Assembly (NCBI RefSeq): GCF_900091855.1
Contig: NZ_FMCH01000388.1
Coordinates: forward strand, 1 to 64,000
Direction of reading: 5' to 3'
Origin: Streptomyces sp. DvalAA-14
Lineage (GTDB): Bacteria > Actinomycetota > Actinomycetes > Streptomycetales > Streptomycetaceae
Length of the DNA: 64,000 nt
The notes below the pieces were generated by a model, which saw nothing but the letters and a program-made list of their open reading frames with translations, ran no database searches and was not told the origin of the DNA. Below, piece after piece: positions 1 to 8,872 of the stretch. Numbering within the stretch: the stretch's first letter is position 1; each line of letters opens with the position of its first letter. The position numbers and the translations under genes are program-made.

Positions 1-18
1 CCGATGGCGCGAGGCGGT

Positions 19-1161
19 TCACGCCACCAGCAGGCGGAGGCCGAGATCTGCCGCGTCGAGGTCGGCCAGCTTGCTGTTGCGCTCACCCCACCGGCCGGAG
101 TCGAGGTCGTCGCCGAGGCTCCGTACCGCGCGCTGCCCGGCCTCCGGCCCGACCCTCGTCCACACCGAGATCGCACGGCGCACCCGATCCTCCAGATACG
201 CCCCCGGCCGGCGCCAGTACGCCTCGAACAACCCGTCCGCGCAGTCCCACGGGACGGGCACCGGCTCGGCGCGGGCACCGATCGCGTCGGCCATCCCGGC
301 AAGCGACGGAAAGTCCGCGAGGACGGCGGCGAACTCCGGCAGGTAGTCGCGGGTGAGCCAGAACCGGTGCTGCCATCCGGGCTCGTCGGTGTCGAACGTG
401 AGCACCACCACGCGGCGGGCCACCCTCCGCATCTCCCGCAGCCCCGCTATCGGGTCCCCCCAGTGGTGAACGGTGGAAACGGCCATCGCCACGTCGAAGG
501 AGCGGTCCTCGAACGGCAGACTCTCCGCCATGGCGGCCACGCACGGCGCCGAGCCGGCCGGCCGCTGCCCCCGCATGACCGCCGACGGCTCCACCGCGGT
601 GACCTCGCGATCAGCCGGCTCGTAGGAGCCGGTGCCGGCGCCGACGTTCAGCACCGTCTGCGCGTCCCCGAGCGCCTCCCAGATCTGCGCGGCGATCCGC
701 GGCTCCGTACGCCGTGTCGCGGTGTAGGCGCTGCCGATCGCGTCGTACAGGCGCGCACCGAGCATCTTCAGTTGCTCCTCCGGTGTCACTTCTCGTCCCT
801 TCGCCCGTGCCTGGAGTTCCCTGTCGATGGCCGTCACCATGGCGTCGGCGCGATCACGCCGCTCCAGCAGCAGGCCGCGCAGCCGGCGCAGCCGCGCGAC
901 CGCGTCGGTGGACGGGTCGCCGACCAGTTCCGCGACCTCCCGCAGCCCGAAGCCCAACCGCCGATAGGCCAGCACCTCGCGCAGCCGCTCCACGTCACCC
1001 GCCGCGTAGGCCCGGTACCCGGCCGCGGTCCGCGCCGACGGCCGAACGAGCCCGATCTCGTCGTAGTGATGCAGCGTGCGGACGCTCACCTCGGCCAGCT
1101 CGGCCACGCGTCCCACGGTCCAGTGATCCTCCACGGCACCGACTATGGAGCCTGACGCCAC
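19..1161 (-). CDS. MerR-family regulator fused to a SAM methyltransferase domain
   Basis: The 380-residue product starts with a MerR winged-helix DNA-binding domain (about residues 13-85: WTVGRVAELAEVSVRTLHHYDEIG region) and a helical linker (85-140). Where MerR proteins usually carry an effector-binding domain, it has a class I methyltransferase fold. The SAM-binding motif I is LNVGAGTGSYEP (about 171-182), and a VHHW segment follows the motif-IV region. It probably acts in the cytoplasm, sensing or modifying a small molecule and controlling its own or nearby transcription; the substrate is unknown. The GTG start was chosen because it precedes the HTH; an internal GTG eight residues on is an alternative. 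The gene is followed by the window edge, so downstream partners cannot be seen. Confidence 0.88.
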   Translation of the reverse strand: MASGSIVGAVEDHWTVGRVAELAEVSVRTLHHYDEIGLVRPSARTAAGYRAYAAGDVERLREVLAYRRLGFGLREVAELVGDPSTDAVARLRRLRGLLLERRDRADAMVTAIDRELQARAKGREVTPEEQLKMLGARLYDAIGSAYTATRRTEPRIAAQIWEALGDAQTVLNVGAGTGSYEPADREVTAVEPSAVMRGQRPAGSAPCVAAMAESLPFEDRSFDVAMAVSTVHHWGDPIAGLREMRRVARRVVVLTFDTDEPGWQHRFWLTRDYLPEFAAVLADFPSLAGMADAIGARAEPVPVPWDCADGLFEAYWRRPGAYLEDRVRRAISVWTRVGPEAGQRAVRSLGDDLDSGRWGERNSKLADLDAADLGLRLLVA

Positions 1162-1246
1162 GTGAGGGTCAAGAGCCTCCCTGACGGGCGGTGGGAGCCG
1201 CGAATGCTCGGGCCGACCGAACTCCTGGCAGGCTCACCGGAATCGG

Positions 1247-1441
1247 TTAGCTCCGGCCCGTGCCCTCGCCGCCTCGGTGCCTGATCCACCAGTCGCCGCC
1301 CTCGAAGACCGCCAGCCCGGCGGGGAAAGCGGCCAGCCCCAGGACCAGCAGCCCGATCAGGTGCACGCCGTCCGTCCAGGCGCCCGCAGCGACCAACGCG
1401 GCTGCGAAGAGCAAGGACCTGCCCACATTCGCCAGGCGCAT
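1247..1441 (-). CDS. Small two-helix membrane protein
   Basis: A 64-residue product starts at an ATG preceded by a clear ribosome binding site (GGGGGAGG, 8-9 bases upstream). An in-frame start farther upstream has no such site and would add an unlikely Arg/Pro-rich leader. Two hydrophobic stretches (about residues 7-22 and 27-46: LIGLLVLGLAAFPAGLAVF) suggest a hairpin membrane protein, followed by a WW-containing basic tail. No enzymatic motif is visible and the function is unknown. It lies about 85 bases upstream of the MerR-methyltransferase gene on the same strand and could be co-transcribed with it. Confidence 0.6.
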   Translation of the reverse strand: MRLANVGRSLLFAAALVAAGAWTDGVHLIGLLVLGLAAFPAGLAVFEGGDWWIRHRGGEGTGRS

Positions 1442-1725
1442 CGCGCCACCTCCCCCTTCTGCCCCTTCGACCGACCCAGCCCTGATCGTGTCGGGCGGTG
1501 CGTCCGCCCGGCAAGGTGCCGTCCCACTGATTCTCCCCTGCCGACGTACCCCCGGCACCCTGGAAGCTGGGGGAATCGTTGCTCGTTGCGCCGCCGGTAC
1601 GCGCCACGCGGCGCGGACAGCGCGGCCGCCCCTGACCAGGCCGGGTCTTCAGCACAACGGACCGGTATGCTCCCCGCTCGCGGTCGCCCTTGATCAGGTG
1701 GGGCGACGGGGGTGATGGGAGCGGG

Positions 1726-3642
1726 ATGACAGCGAGCGCGGATGCCGGCCCGGGCGGCGGCTCCGACCGTCGGCGGGCCGAGGGCGAGTTGGCGGCCTGC
1801 CGGGAGAGCGTGCGGAGCGGTCGGCTCCGGGACGCCGCTCTTCACCTCGGTCGGGCGCTGTTCCATGATCCGGCGCTGGAATCCGCGTACACCGCGCTCG
1901 GTGACATCGCTGAGGCCGCCGCGTCACCCCTCGCCGCGCGCGCACTCTTCAAGGGCGACGACACCGCGGTCTTCCCCGGGAACGCCGCGGCGATCGTCGC
2001 GCTGACGGCCGCCGAGGGCCGGGTGTCCGACGCGGTCGAACTGCTCGGGTCCGTGGTCGCCGCTCATCCCGACAGGCCATGGGCCGCGGCGCCCTGGTTC
2101 AGCGCGGAGTTGGCCGGCTCCCTGCCGCTGATATCGATCGGCAGGGCGGTGAGCACGATCTGGCAGGCCGTCGACGATCCGGTGCCACCCGAGACGGCGC
2201 GGGCGCTGGCCCCGTGGCTGGCACTGGCCCGCAAAGCCGCGACTCGGCCGGACGTCGACGCCGCCTGCCTGTGCGCTCTTTCCGCGCTGGGCCGACGACT
2301 CGGGGCGTACCAGGAGGCGATCGCGTGGTGCGTGGCGGCCGAGAAACGTGAAAGGCGATCCACGGGTCGCGCGACGCAGTCCACCCTGATCATGCTGGGG
2401 TGCGCCCACCGGGCCGGCGGACGGCCGGAACGAGCGATCAACGCGTGGCGGCGCGCCGCCGCGCTGCCGCCCGAGAACGCCGCTCTCCTGCTCGACCTCG
2501 TGGACATCACCTACGGCCGGGGGGACTTCGGGCAGTCGCTGCGCTGGGCCGAGTGCGCCGCAGCGACCGACCCCTCGGGGCCCAAGCCGCGGGCAGCGGT
2601 TCTCGCGGCCCGCTACCGTGCCGGCCGGCAGGCCCATGAGGTGGGTGACATCGGCGAGTTGACGGAGCTTGTCGATCTCGCCGTGGCACACCCGGAGGTG
2701 GGCTACCTCCGTACCTGCCTGGCGCGGGCCTGCGAGGGAGCGATCTGGCTCCAGCCCGTTCCGCCGCCCACCGAGGCGGTCTGCCAGAGTTTCGGATACC
2801 TGGCCGGGATCGAGGAGTCGGGCCAGGGAAGGGTCACCCGGGTCAGGTCGCAGGCGACGTCCCTCGAGGCACCGACCCCGATGACCATCCATCGCGCGCG
2901 TTTCCCCCAGGCCACGATCACGGTGCTGCACGAACCCGTACCGGACTCGCGCCGGCCCGTCAGGACGGACTTCGGTCCACCGCTGTGGACCTACCGCGGC
3001 ACCGATGCCGCCGCGACCGTCGCTGCCCCCTCGCCGGAGGCCGTCGAACTGCTCCACCGGGTCGCGGTCGGCATCTGGGCCGACCCACTGGTCGCCTACG
3101 ACCAGGCAGCCGCCTTCGCCGAGTTGGACTCCGCCGATCTGCTGGGGCTGCTCGCCCATATGCCCGGGCCACGGGAAGCGGCCTGGGTGGCGGCCCAACG
3201 CGAATACCCGCTGTACTGGCATCGGTTCGCCCAGGTGTGGGTGTGTCTCGGCATCCTGCACCACCGGCCGGCCCAGCCGTGGGCCGACTCCGCCCGGCGC
3301 ACCCTGCTGCTGCGGCTGCTGTTCGGGCCCGAGGACTGGACCGTCGACGCGGCCGCCTTCGCCCTGTGCGTCGCGGCCTGGCGCGATCCCGAACAGCGCG
3401 CGGAGATCGCGCAGGCCCTTGCCGAGCGATACCTGCACGCCGCCGAGGCCGTCGGGAAGCGGCCCACCGAGCTGCACGACCCGCTCGCACGGGTCGTGCT
3501 GGTCTGCCCGGGCGTCGATCCCGCGGTCGTGCGCCGCGCGCGGGAGAACCTCGCCGCGAGAAGGACGTCGGGTGCGGCGGGTGATCCGGCCAAGCGGTGG
3601 GCCTCGCTGCTGCGGAAGTGGACCCGGCGCAAGCAGGGGTAG
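1726..3642 (+). CDS. TPR-repeat protein, function unknown
   Basis: A 638-residue protein built mostly of helical tetratricopeptide-like repeats. Segments such as GRLRDAALHLGRALFHDPALESAYTAL and GRPERAINAWRRAAALPPENAALLLDL show the small/large/aromatic TPR spacing over residues about 20-320. The C-terminal half (about 380-630) has no recognised catalytic motif and ends in a basic KWTRRKQG tail. No signal peptide or membrane segment is seen, so it is probably a cytoplasmic scaffold or sensor. ATG 1726 is preferred over the upstream in-frame TTG at 1690 because GGGAGCGGG sits just before it. Confidence 0.72.
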   Translation: MTASADAGPGGGSDRRRAEGELAACRESVRSGRLRDAALHLGRALFHDPALESAYTALGDIAEAAASPLAARALFKGDDTAVFPGNAAAIVALTAAEGRVSDAVELLGSVVAAHPDRPWAAAPWFSAELAGSLPLISIGRAVSTIWQAVDDPVPPETARALAPWLALARKAATRPDVDAACLCALSALGRRLGAYQEAIAWCVAAEKRERRSTGRATQSTLIMLGCAHRAGGRPERAINAWRRAAALPPENAALLLDLVDITYGRGDFGQSLRWAECAAATDPSGPKPRAAVLAARYRAGRQAHEVGDIGELTELVDLAVAHPEVGYLRTCLARACEGAIWLQPVPPPTEAVCQSFGYLAGIEESGQGRVTRVRSQATSLEAPTPMTIHRARFPQATITVLHEPVPDSRRPVRTDFGPPLWTYRGTDAAATVAAPSPEAVELLHRVAVGIWADPLVAYDQAAAFAELDSADLLGLLAHMPGPREAAWVAAQREYPLYWHRFAQVWVCLGILHHRPAQPWADSARRTLLLRLLFGPEDWTVDAAAFALCVAAWRDPEQRAEIAQALAERYLHAAEAVGKRPTELHDPLARVVLVCPGVDPAVVRRARENLAARRTSGAAGDPAKRWASLLRKWTRRKQG

Positions 3643-3834
3643 ACCACCGCGCGCCCCGACGACCCGCCCGGCAGCCGACAGAACCCGCCTGCCGACCGAC
3701 GACCGACGACCGCCGGCCGTCCCGCCGACGCCGGCCCGTGGCCGGGGATCCCCGGACCCTGCGGTGACGCCGGCGATCCGCCGCGCGGGCAGGTGCGCCG
3801 ACCACCGGGCCGGCGCACCGACTCGCCGCCGACC

Positions 3835-4014
3835 TCAGTTGCCGAACGGCCCCATCGGCGGCGTCACCGTCCGCGTGTGGTTGGAGGGCAGCAGCGAGTC
3901 CCGATCCGGTGCGCCCCGGCGGTGCGCCTCGGGATCCGCGTACTTCGCCAGCCGCCGCCGCTGCGACATCATGTCCAGCAGCCGGCTGCCCTTCCTCGAA
4001 AGCCAGTCCTTCAT
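3835..4014 (-). CDS. Small conserved-looking hypothetical protein (59 aa)
   Basis: A 59-residue product beginning MKDWLSRKGSRLLDMMSQRRR and ending PPMGPFGN, with a GGGGCGGG ribosome-binding-like stretch before its ATG. It is basic at the N-terminus and has no membrane segment. A much longer ORF in this frame runs upstream to 5286, but it is antisense-type shadow over the glycosidase gene; only this terminal part has normal composition. Function unknown. Confidence 0.5.
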   Translation of the reverse strand: MKDWLSRKGSRLLDMMSQRRRLAKYADPEAHRRGAPDRDSLLPSNHTRTVTPPMGPFGN

Positions 4015-4178
4015 GGTCCCGCCCCGTTTCCCGTGTCCGTGCCTACCTCTTACTCGCAGTGTGCGTCCCGCAGAGGACCGCCAACCCTGTTCTGAGCGGA
4101 ACTTGAGGTCAATGGCGCCGGGGCGGGCGCGCGCTGTGGTGGCCGGGTGCCCCTGTGGCGATACGCACGACGGACGTG

Positions 4179-5663
4179 TCAGTCGAACTGGATGATGGCG
4201 GCGCTGCCCGCGGGCACCGTGACGGTCGCGGTCCGGTGGTGGACGGCGACGGGCGTGGAACGCGGCGGCAAGTAGGCGCCGTGCGGGCCGACCTGGTGTC
4301 CGCCGAGGGTGATGCCGGTGGTCGCGGACAGGCCCGCCGGGGACGAGGTGGTCAGTGAGGTGAGCCGGCCGGTGCGGAAAGCGCCGCCCAGGTTGAGGGT
4401 GACGGGGCGCGCGGCGTTGGTCGCCGGGTCCTGGACGTTGTCGAGTACGACGGTCAGGCGGTGGCCGTGCCGCACCGCGTAGGCGCGCACGTCGGCCGCG
4501 TCGGGGTTGTCCAGCGCGGCGAAGCGGCCGGTGCCCACGAGTTCGGTCGCGAGCATGCCGTAGTAGATCGGCTCGGCGGTCAGGTCGCCGGTCCCCGGGC
4601 AGAGCGGGGAGTACGGGTCGCACCCTGCGGCGTTCGTGCCGTCCATGAAGTCGGCGTTGACGATGCCCTGCTGCGCGATCAGCAGGCTGTAGTCCAGCGC
4701 CCACAGCGCCGAGGCGAAAGCGTCGCTGACCCCGGGGGCTCCGGCGCAGACCACCGAGTTGGTCTCGGTCATCGCCGCCGGGACGCCCAACTGCGCGGCC
4801 GCGCTGAGCGCCGCCTGGGCGTTGGCGGTCTCGTACTGCACCGATCCGGTGCCCAGCAGTTCCGGAATGCTCGCGGTCGAGGTGCCGCAGACGCTCGCCG
4901 GGTAGGTGTGGTCGGAGATCTCGGTGACGTCTGGGTGGCCGGCTTCGAGGGCGGCGAATCCGCCGAGCCACGAGCTGTGGTTGGTCTCGGCGTCGGGGCC
5001 GGTGATGCCCACGCCGGGCACGGCCTGCCGGATCGCGGCGACGTCGGATTCGAAGTCGGTGTAGTAGGCGGCGGGGTCGCTGTAGTAGAAGTTCGGCTCG
5101 TTGCCGATCTCGATCGCGAGCAGCGAGCGGCCGAAGATCCGCCGGGCGTACGTCGCCTCGTCCGCGGCCCTGGCCGGGTCCGGGTGCTTGAGGTTGACGG
5201 CGAGGATCATCTTCCAGCCGGCCCCCCGCACGATGGTGGCGAGGTGCCGCAGCTTGTCCGGGGTGATCGTCCCACTGGTCGCCCACGCGGGCGCCGTCTC
5301 ACCGGTGGAGGTCCAGAAGGTGGCGTCGCCGGAGTTGCCGCCGACCCGGATCACGCCGTTACGGCCGAGCGTCCGCAGGTAGCCGCCGAAGTCCGTGTTC
5401 GCGTAGCTGTCCTGGGCGACGGTGGCTGCCCCGAAGGACAGGCCGACGAACCCGGGGTTCAGCTCGTTGCCGAGTCGGTCCGGGTGCACGGTGATCGGCA
5501 GGCCGGGCGCCGGCGTGCGGCCGGCCGACGTGCTGCCGTCGGGCCCGGTGGTGGCGGCGTGGACCGGGCCGGAGCCGATCAGTGTGGCTCCGACGGCGGC
5601 GGCCACCGCGAGGGTGGCGATGCGGGTGCGGCTGAAGTGTCGTTTGGTCCCAGGGGTTTTCAC
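4179..5663 (-). CDS. Secreted GH79-like glycoside hydrolase
   Basis: A 494-residue secreted enzyme. It has a Sec-type signal peptide (positively charged start, hydrophobic LAVAAAVGATLIGSG, cleavage near VHA-A at about residue 36). A TIM-barrel follows with IEIGNEPNFY (acid/base Glu about 189) and MTETNS (nucleophile Glu about 300). The C-terminal beta domain (about 400-494) resembles the GH79 C-terminal module. GH79 members are heparanase-like or beta-glucuronidase-type enzymes, so a uronic-acid-containing glycan is a reasonable but unproven substrate. Translation starts at GTG 5663. Overlapping inverted repeats lie about 70-90 bases upstream and could be an operator. The gene is divergent from the injection-system operon. 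Confidence 0.8.
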   Translation of the reverse strand: MKTPGTKRHFSRTRIATLAVAAAVGATLIGSGPVHAATTGPDGSTSAGRTPAPGLPITVHPDRLGNELNPGFVGLSFGAATVAQDSYANTDFGGYLRTLGRNGVIRVGGNSGDATFWTSTGETAPAWATSGTITPDKLRHLATIVRGAGWKMILAVNLKHPDPARAADEATYARRIFGRSLLAIEIGNEPNFYYSDPAAYYTDFESDVAAIRQAVPGVGITGPDAETNHSSWLGGFAALEAGHPDVTEISDHTYPASVCGTSTASIPELLGTGSVQYETANAQAALSAAAQLGVPAAMTETNSVVCAGAPGVSDAFASALWALDYSLLIAQQGIVNADFMDGTNAAGCDPYSPLCPGTGDLTAEPIYYGMLATELVGTGRFAALDNPDAADVRAYAVRHGHRLTVVLDNVQDPATNAARPVTLNLGGAFRTGRLTSLTTSSPAGLSATTGITLGGHQVGPHGAYLPPRSTPVAVHHRTATVTVPAGSAAIIQFD

Positions 5664-5730
5664 AGACCCAACCTCGGGGGAGGCGTGCTCATTGACAAGA
5701 CGATGGACGGCAAAATTTCAGGTGCGTGAC

Positions 5731-5750
5731 CGTTGTTCATCAACGTGAAC
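5731..5750. promoter_or_regulatory. Overlapping inverted repeats, candidate operator for the GH79-like gene
   Basis: Two overlapping palindromes: CGTTG-ttcat-CAACG (5731-5745) and GTTCA-tcaacg-TGAAC (5735-5750). They are 68-87 bases upstream of the glycosidase GTG, a typical place for a LacI- or GntR-type sugar repressor. No cognate regulator is adjacent, so the regulator is unknown. Confidence 0.35.
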
Positions 5751-6087
5751 TCGCCTTTCGGTCCGCAGCGCCCAAGTCCCCCGCCGGTCCGGCGATTTCG
5801 GGGCCGCCCCGGCTCCGGCGAACCGCTGCTGGCCGCGTTGACCACGCGGCGGCTCCAGCGGCCGGAGCCGCGCCCGTGTCCGTAGCGCGGATCAGGGGGA
5901 GTTGCCCCATCGGGCAGTCACCGTGCCCCCGCGCCCCTCGGCAGCGGGGGCGGCCATCGGATACGCAGGGGAGTCGAGCCGCAGAGCGATGGGCGCGAAC
6001 CCGGTCGAGCTGCGGGGCGGCCGCCGGCCGCGCGGTGAAGTCGTCGGCCGGGCATCGGAGTTCGGCCGTCGCCCGGCCGTCCGGCGG

Positions 6088-6106
6088 CGAAAGGGTTGCC
6101 CTTTCG
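6088..6106. promoter_or_regulatory. Short perfect hairpin upstream of the sheath gene
   Basis: CGAAAGGG-TTG-CCCTTTCG is an 8-bp perfect stem with a 3-base loop, ending 115 bases before the sheath start. It could be an operator, a leader hairpin of the injection-system transcript or a small terminator. No T-run follows. Confidence 0.3.
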
Positions 6107-6221
6107 GGCGCGGGACCGGAATCGGCACTGCCCCCGGTCAGGTACCTGAGGACGTTTCGTTGCCGGGGGCCGACCCGACATGTTGAACCAGTCCTGTCTC
6201 GTACCCCGAGGAGAGCAGCGC

Positions 6222-7814
6222 ATGCCGTCGTACTTGTCACCTGGCGTATACGTCGAGGAGGTGGCCAGCGGTGCGCGTCCCATCGAGGGAGTGGGCACCT
6301 CGGTGGCCGCCTTTGTCGGCCTCGCCCCGAAGGGACCGCTCAACGAGCCGACGTTGGTGACCAACTGGTCCCAGTACGTCGCGTCCTTCGGTGACTTCAC
6401 CGACGGGTACTTCCTGGCCCATTCCGTCTACGGTTTCTTCAACAACGGCGGCTCCTCGGCGTTCGTCGTCCGGGTCGGCGGCGCGCCGGGCGGGGTGGCG
6501 GGCAGCGAGGACCAGGACCCGGCCGCCGTGACGGCCGGTCGCAACACGGCGCCGGGCGAGCTGCCCGCCGGGGAGGCGAAGCAGCTCGGCGCGTTCACCG
6601 TGTCGGCGATCGCGCCCGGCGACAGCGGCGGGCTCAGCGTCGAGGTCGCGGACGCCGAGGGCGAGGGCCCGGCCGACCGCTTCCGGCTGATCGTCAAGGA
6701 CGGCGAGAAGGTGGCCGAGACCTTCGACGTGACCGCCAAGAAGGCCAACCGGAACTACGTCGTCACGCAGGTCAGGGAACGCTCCAAGCTGATCACCGTG
6801 CTGGAGGCCAATCCGGCCGGTCAACTCGCCCGGCCGGAGAACCAGTCCGTGGCGCTCGCGGCCCCGGTCGCCTCGTCGCCGCTCCCCGTGCGCGAGGGCG
6901 ATCAGGTCGGCATCCGCGAGTACGTCGGCGACTCCGCGGACCGTACCGGCTTCGGCGGCCTGGAAGCGGTCGACGAGATCTCGATGGTCGCCGTCCCGGA
7001 CCTGATGGCCGCCTACCAGCGCGGTGCCATCGACCTGGAAGCCGTGAAGGCCGTGCAGCTCGGCCTGATCGCGCACTGCGAGCTGATGGGCGACCGGCTG
7101 GCCGTCATCGACCCGCCGCCCGGCCTCAACGCCCGCCAGATCCAGGTCTGGCGCCAGGAGACCGCCGGCTACGACTCCAAGTACGCGGCGCTGTACTACC
7201 CCTGGATCAAGGTCTTCGACCCGGCCGGCGGCCAGACCCGGTTGATCCCGCCCAGCGGCCATGTCGCGGGCGTCTGGGCACGCAACGACTTCGAGCGCGG
7301 GGTGCACAAGGCCCCGGCCAACGAGGTGGTCCGCGGCGCGGTGGACCTGGAGATGCAGATCACCCGGGGGGAGCACGACCTGCTCAACCCGCTGGGCATC
7401 AACTGCATCCGGGCCTTCCCCGGCCGGGGCATCCGGATCTGGGGCGCCCGCACCCTGTCCTCCGACCCGGCCTGGCGCTACCTCAACGTCCGCCGGTACT
7501 TCAACTACCTCGAGGAGTCGATCCTGATCGGCACCCAGTGGGTGGTCTTCGAGCCGAACGACCAGGCGCTGTGGGCCCGGATCAGGCGGAACATCTCGGC
7601 GTTCCTGGTGACCGAATGGCGCAGCGGCGCCCTGTTCGGCGGTACGCCGGACGACGCCTACTACGTGAAGTGCGACGCCGAGACCAACCCGCCGGAGTCG
7701 GTGGACCTCGGACGGGTGATCTGCGAGATCGGTGTCTCGCCGGTGAAGCCGGCCGAGTTCGTGGTCTTCCGGCTGGCCCAGTTCTCCAGCGGCGGCGGCG
7801 AGTTGGACGAGTAG
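6222..7814 (+). CDS. cis2: Contractile sheath protein of the injection system
   Basis: A 530-residue phage tail-sheath family protein. The N-terminus (MPSYLSPGVYVEEVASGARPI) and the GVGTSVAAFVGLAPKGP stretch are diagnostic, and the C-terminal third (about residues 330-525: GRGIRIWGARTLSSDPAWRYLNVRRYF) is the conserved handshake/core region. Sheath subunits polymerise around the tube in the cytoplasm and contract to drive it forward. ATG 6222 has GAGGAG about 10 bases upstream; a TTG at 6180 in the same frame lacks support. The variable insert at about 90-240 probably forms the surface-exposed domain. It is the first gene of the operon, followed 93 bases later by the tube gene. Confidence 0.95.
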   Translation: MPSYLSPGVYVEEVASGARPIEGVGTSVAAFVGLAPKGPLNEPTLVTNWSQYVASFGDFTDGYFLAHSVYGFFNNGGSSAFVVRVGGAPGGVAGSEDQDPAAVTAGRNTAPGELPAGEAKQLGAFTVSAIAPGDSGGLSVEVADAEGEGPADRFRLIVKDGEKVAETFDVTAKKANRNYVVTQVRERSKLITVLEANPAGQLARPENQSVALAAPVASSPLPVREGDQVGIREYVGDSADRTGFGGLEAVDEISMVAVPDLMAAYQRGAIDLEAVKAVQLGLIAHCELMGDRLAVIDPPPGLNARQIQVWRQETAGYDSKYAALYYPWIKVFDPAGGQTRLIPPSGHVAGVWARNDFERGVHKAPANEVVRGAVDLEMQITRGEHDLLNPLGINCIRAFPGRGIRIWGARTLSSDPAWRYLNVRRYFNYLEESILIGTQWVVFEPNDQALWARIRRNISAFLVTEWRSGALFGGTPDDAYYVKCDAETNPPESVDLGRVICEIGVSPVKPAEFVVFRLAQFSSGGGELDE

Positions 7815-7907
7815 CGGGGCAGTTCCGCGGACGGATCGGCCGCCGACCCGACGGCCGGGTGCGAGAAGCGCCGGCATCAGCAGTGACGAGGAGAGAGAGC
7901 AAGTCCC

Positions 7908-8351
7908 ATGAGTCTTCAGCCGGGTGAGTCGCTCACCACACACAACTTCGGTATCCAGATCGACGGCGTCGGCCTGGAGTACCTCCAGTCGATCAGCGGC
8001 TACAAGTCCACCCAGGACGTCATCGAGTTGAAGCAGAACTCGGCCAACGGCCAGCCGGTCATCCGGAAGATGCCCGGTGGCCGGCAGGCCGGCGAGGTGA
8101 CCGTCGTGTACGGCGTCACCCAGAGCACGGCCTTCAGCGACTGGCACAAGCTCTCCCAGAACGGCAACATGGGCGCGGCCCGCAAGAACGCCACCGTCAT
8201 CTTCTACGACACCCAGATGAACCCGGTGAAGCGGTACCACCTGACGAACGCCTGGTGCAGCAATGTCGTACCCGGCGATGTGCGGGCCGGCGAGGCGAAC
8301 GCCCTCACCGAGACGGCGACCATCGTCTACGAAGAACTGATACCTGAGTGA
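7908..8351 (+). CDS. cis1: Inner tube protein
   Basis: A 147-residue T4 gp19/Pvc1-type tube protein. It begins MSLQPGESLTTHNFGIQIDGV and contains GYKSTQDVIELKQNSANGQPVIRK-like and AGEVTVVYGVTQS segments. It ends EANALTETATIVYEELIPE, as is typical of tube subunits. It would form the hexameric rings of the rigid inner tube expelled on contraction and might carry cargo in the lumen. GAGGAGAGAGAG precedes ATG 7908. The stop overlaps the next start by one base, indicating translational coupling. Confidence 0.95.
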   Translation: MSLQPGESLTTHNFGIQIDGVGLEYLQSISGYKSTQDVIELKQNSANGQPVIRKMPGGRQAGEVTVVYGVTQSTAFSDWHKLSQNGNMGAARKNATVIFYDTQMNPVKRYHLTNAWCSNVVPGDVRAGEANALTETATIVYEELIPE

Positions 8352-8872
8352 TGCGCCGCGGAACATCCGCCAAGGCCTCGGTCTTCGCGGAGAACGAGAT
8401 CGTGGCGGGCCCGGCCGGTGCGGCGGGACCGACCGCCGCACCGGTGCCCGCACCGGCACCCGCATCCGCGCCCGCGCCCGAACCGGCGGCCGTCCGGCAG
8501 CGGTTGCAGACCGAATTCGCCTTCGAGCTGCCGCGCGGGTACGTCGACGGCTCCGGCACCGTGCACCGTGACGGGGTCATGCGGCTGGCGACCGCCAGGG
8601 ACGAGCTGATCCCGCTGCAGGACAGGCGGGTGCGGGAGAACCCGGCGTTCTTGTCGGTGGTGCTGCTCGGCCTGGTGATCACCCGGCTCGGCACGGTGGA
8701 GCACGTGCACGACGGTGTGGTGGAGAAGATGTTCGCCTCCGACCTCGCCTTCCTGCAGGACTTCTACCGCCAGATCAACGCCGAGGGCCACACCCGGGCC
8801 GGGGTCACCTGCCCGCACTGCGAGCAGCCGTTCGAGGTCGAGCTCGGCGGGAGCCGCCTGGGGGAATCGTGA
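8351..8872 (+). CDS. Tail assembly chaperone-like protein (gpE/gp41-like position)
   Basis: A 173-residue product. Residues about 1-50 are Ala/Pro-rich (PVPAPAPASAPAPEP). The rest is a helical domain (about 50-140) followed by CPHCEQPFEVEL, a possible single zinc knuckle. In contractile phage tails the gene right after the tube encodes the assembly chaperone that coats the tape measure. This gene has that position and general size, and it overlaps the next small ORF. A G5 run (8860-8864) lies directly before its stop, and a -1 slip there would fuse it in frame to the downstream ORF. The functional assignment is by context; sequence similarity to phage gpE is not visible by eye. Confidence 0.7.
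   Translation: MRRGTSAKASVFAENEIVAGPAGAAGPTAAPVPAPAPASAPAPEPAAVRQRLQTEFAFELPRGYVDGSGTVHRDGVMRLATARDELIPLQDRRVRENPAFLSVVLLGLVITRLGTVEHVHDGVVEKMFASDLAFLQDFYRQINAEGHTRAGVTCPHCEQPFEVELGGSRLGES

Larger units (their letters stand above)
5664..6221. other. Divergent intergenic region between glycosidase and sheath genes
   Basis: This 558-base stretch has no supported gene. Open frames here are short and Arg/Pro-rich, as expected from GC-rich non-coding DNA. It holds overlapping inverted repeats at 5731-5750, a relatively A/T-rich patch near 5690-5745 on the glycosidase side, and a compact hairpin at 6088-6106 on the sheath side. Promoters for both divergent genes are expected here, but no -35/-10 pair was clear enough to call. 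Confidence 0.6.

Noticed and set aside
3835-5286. 483-codon minus-strand frame ending at 3835
   Set aside because: Only its last 59 codons look real; the rest lies in a different frame of the glycosidase gene and is Arg/Pro-rich.
6237-8465. 742-codon open frame on the minus strand across the sheath and tube genes
   Set aside because: It is the antisense shadow of strongly recognisable sheath and tube proteins; high GC at third positions keeps the opposite frame open. No ribosome binding site or domain.
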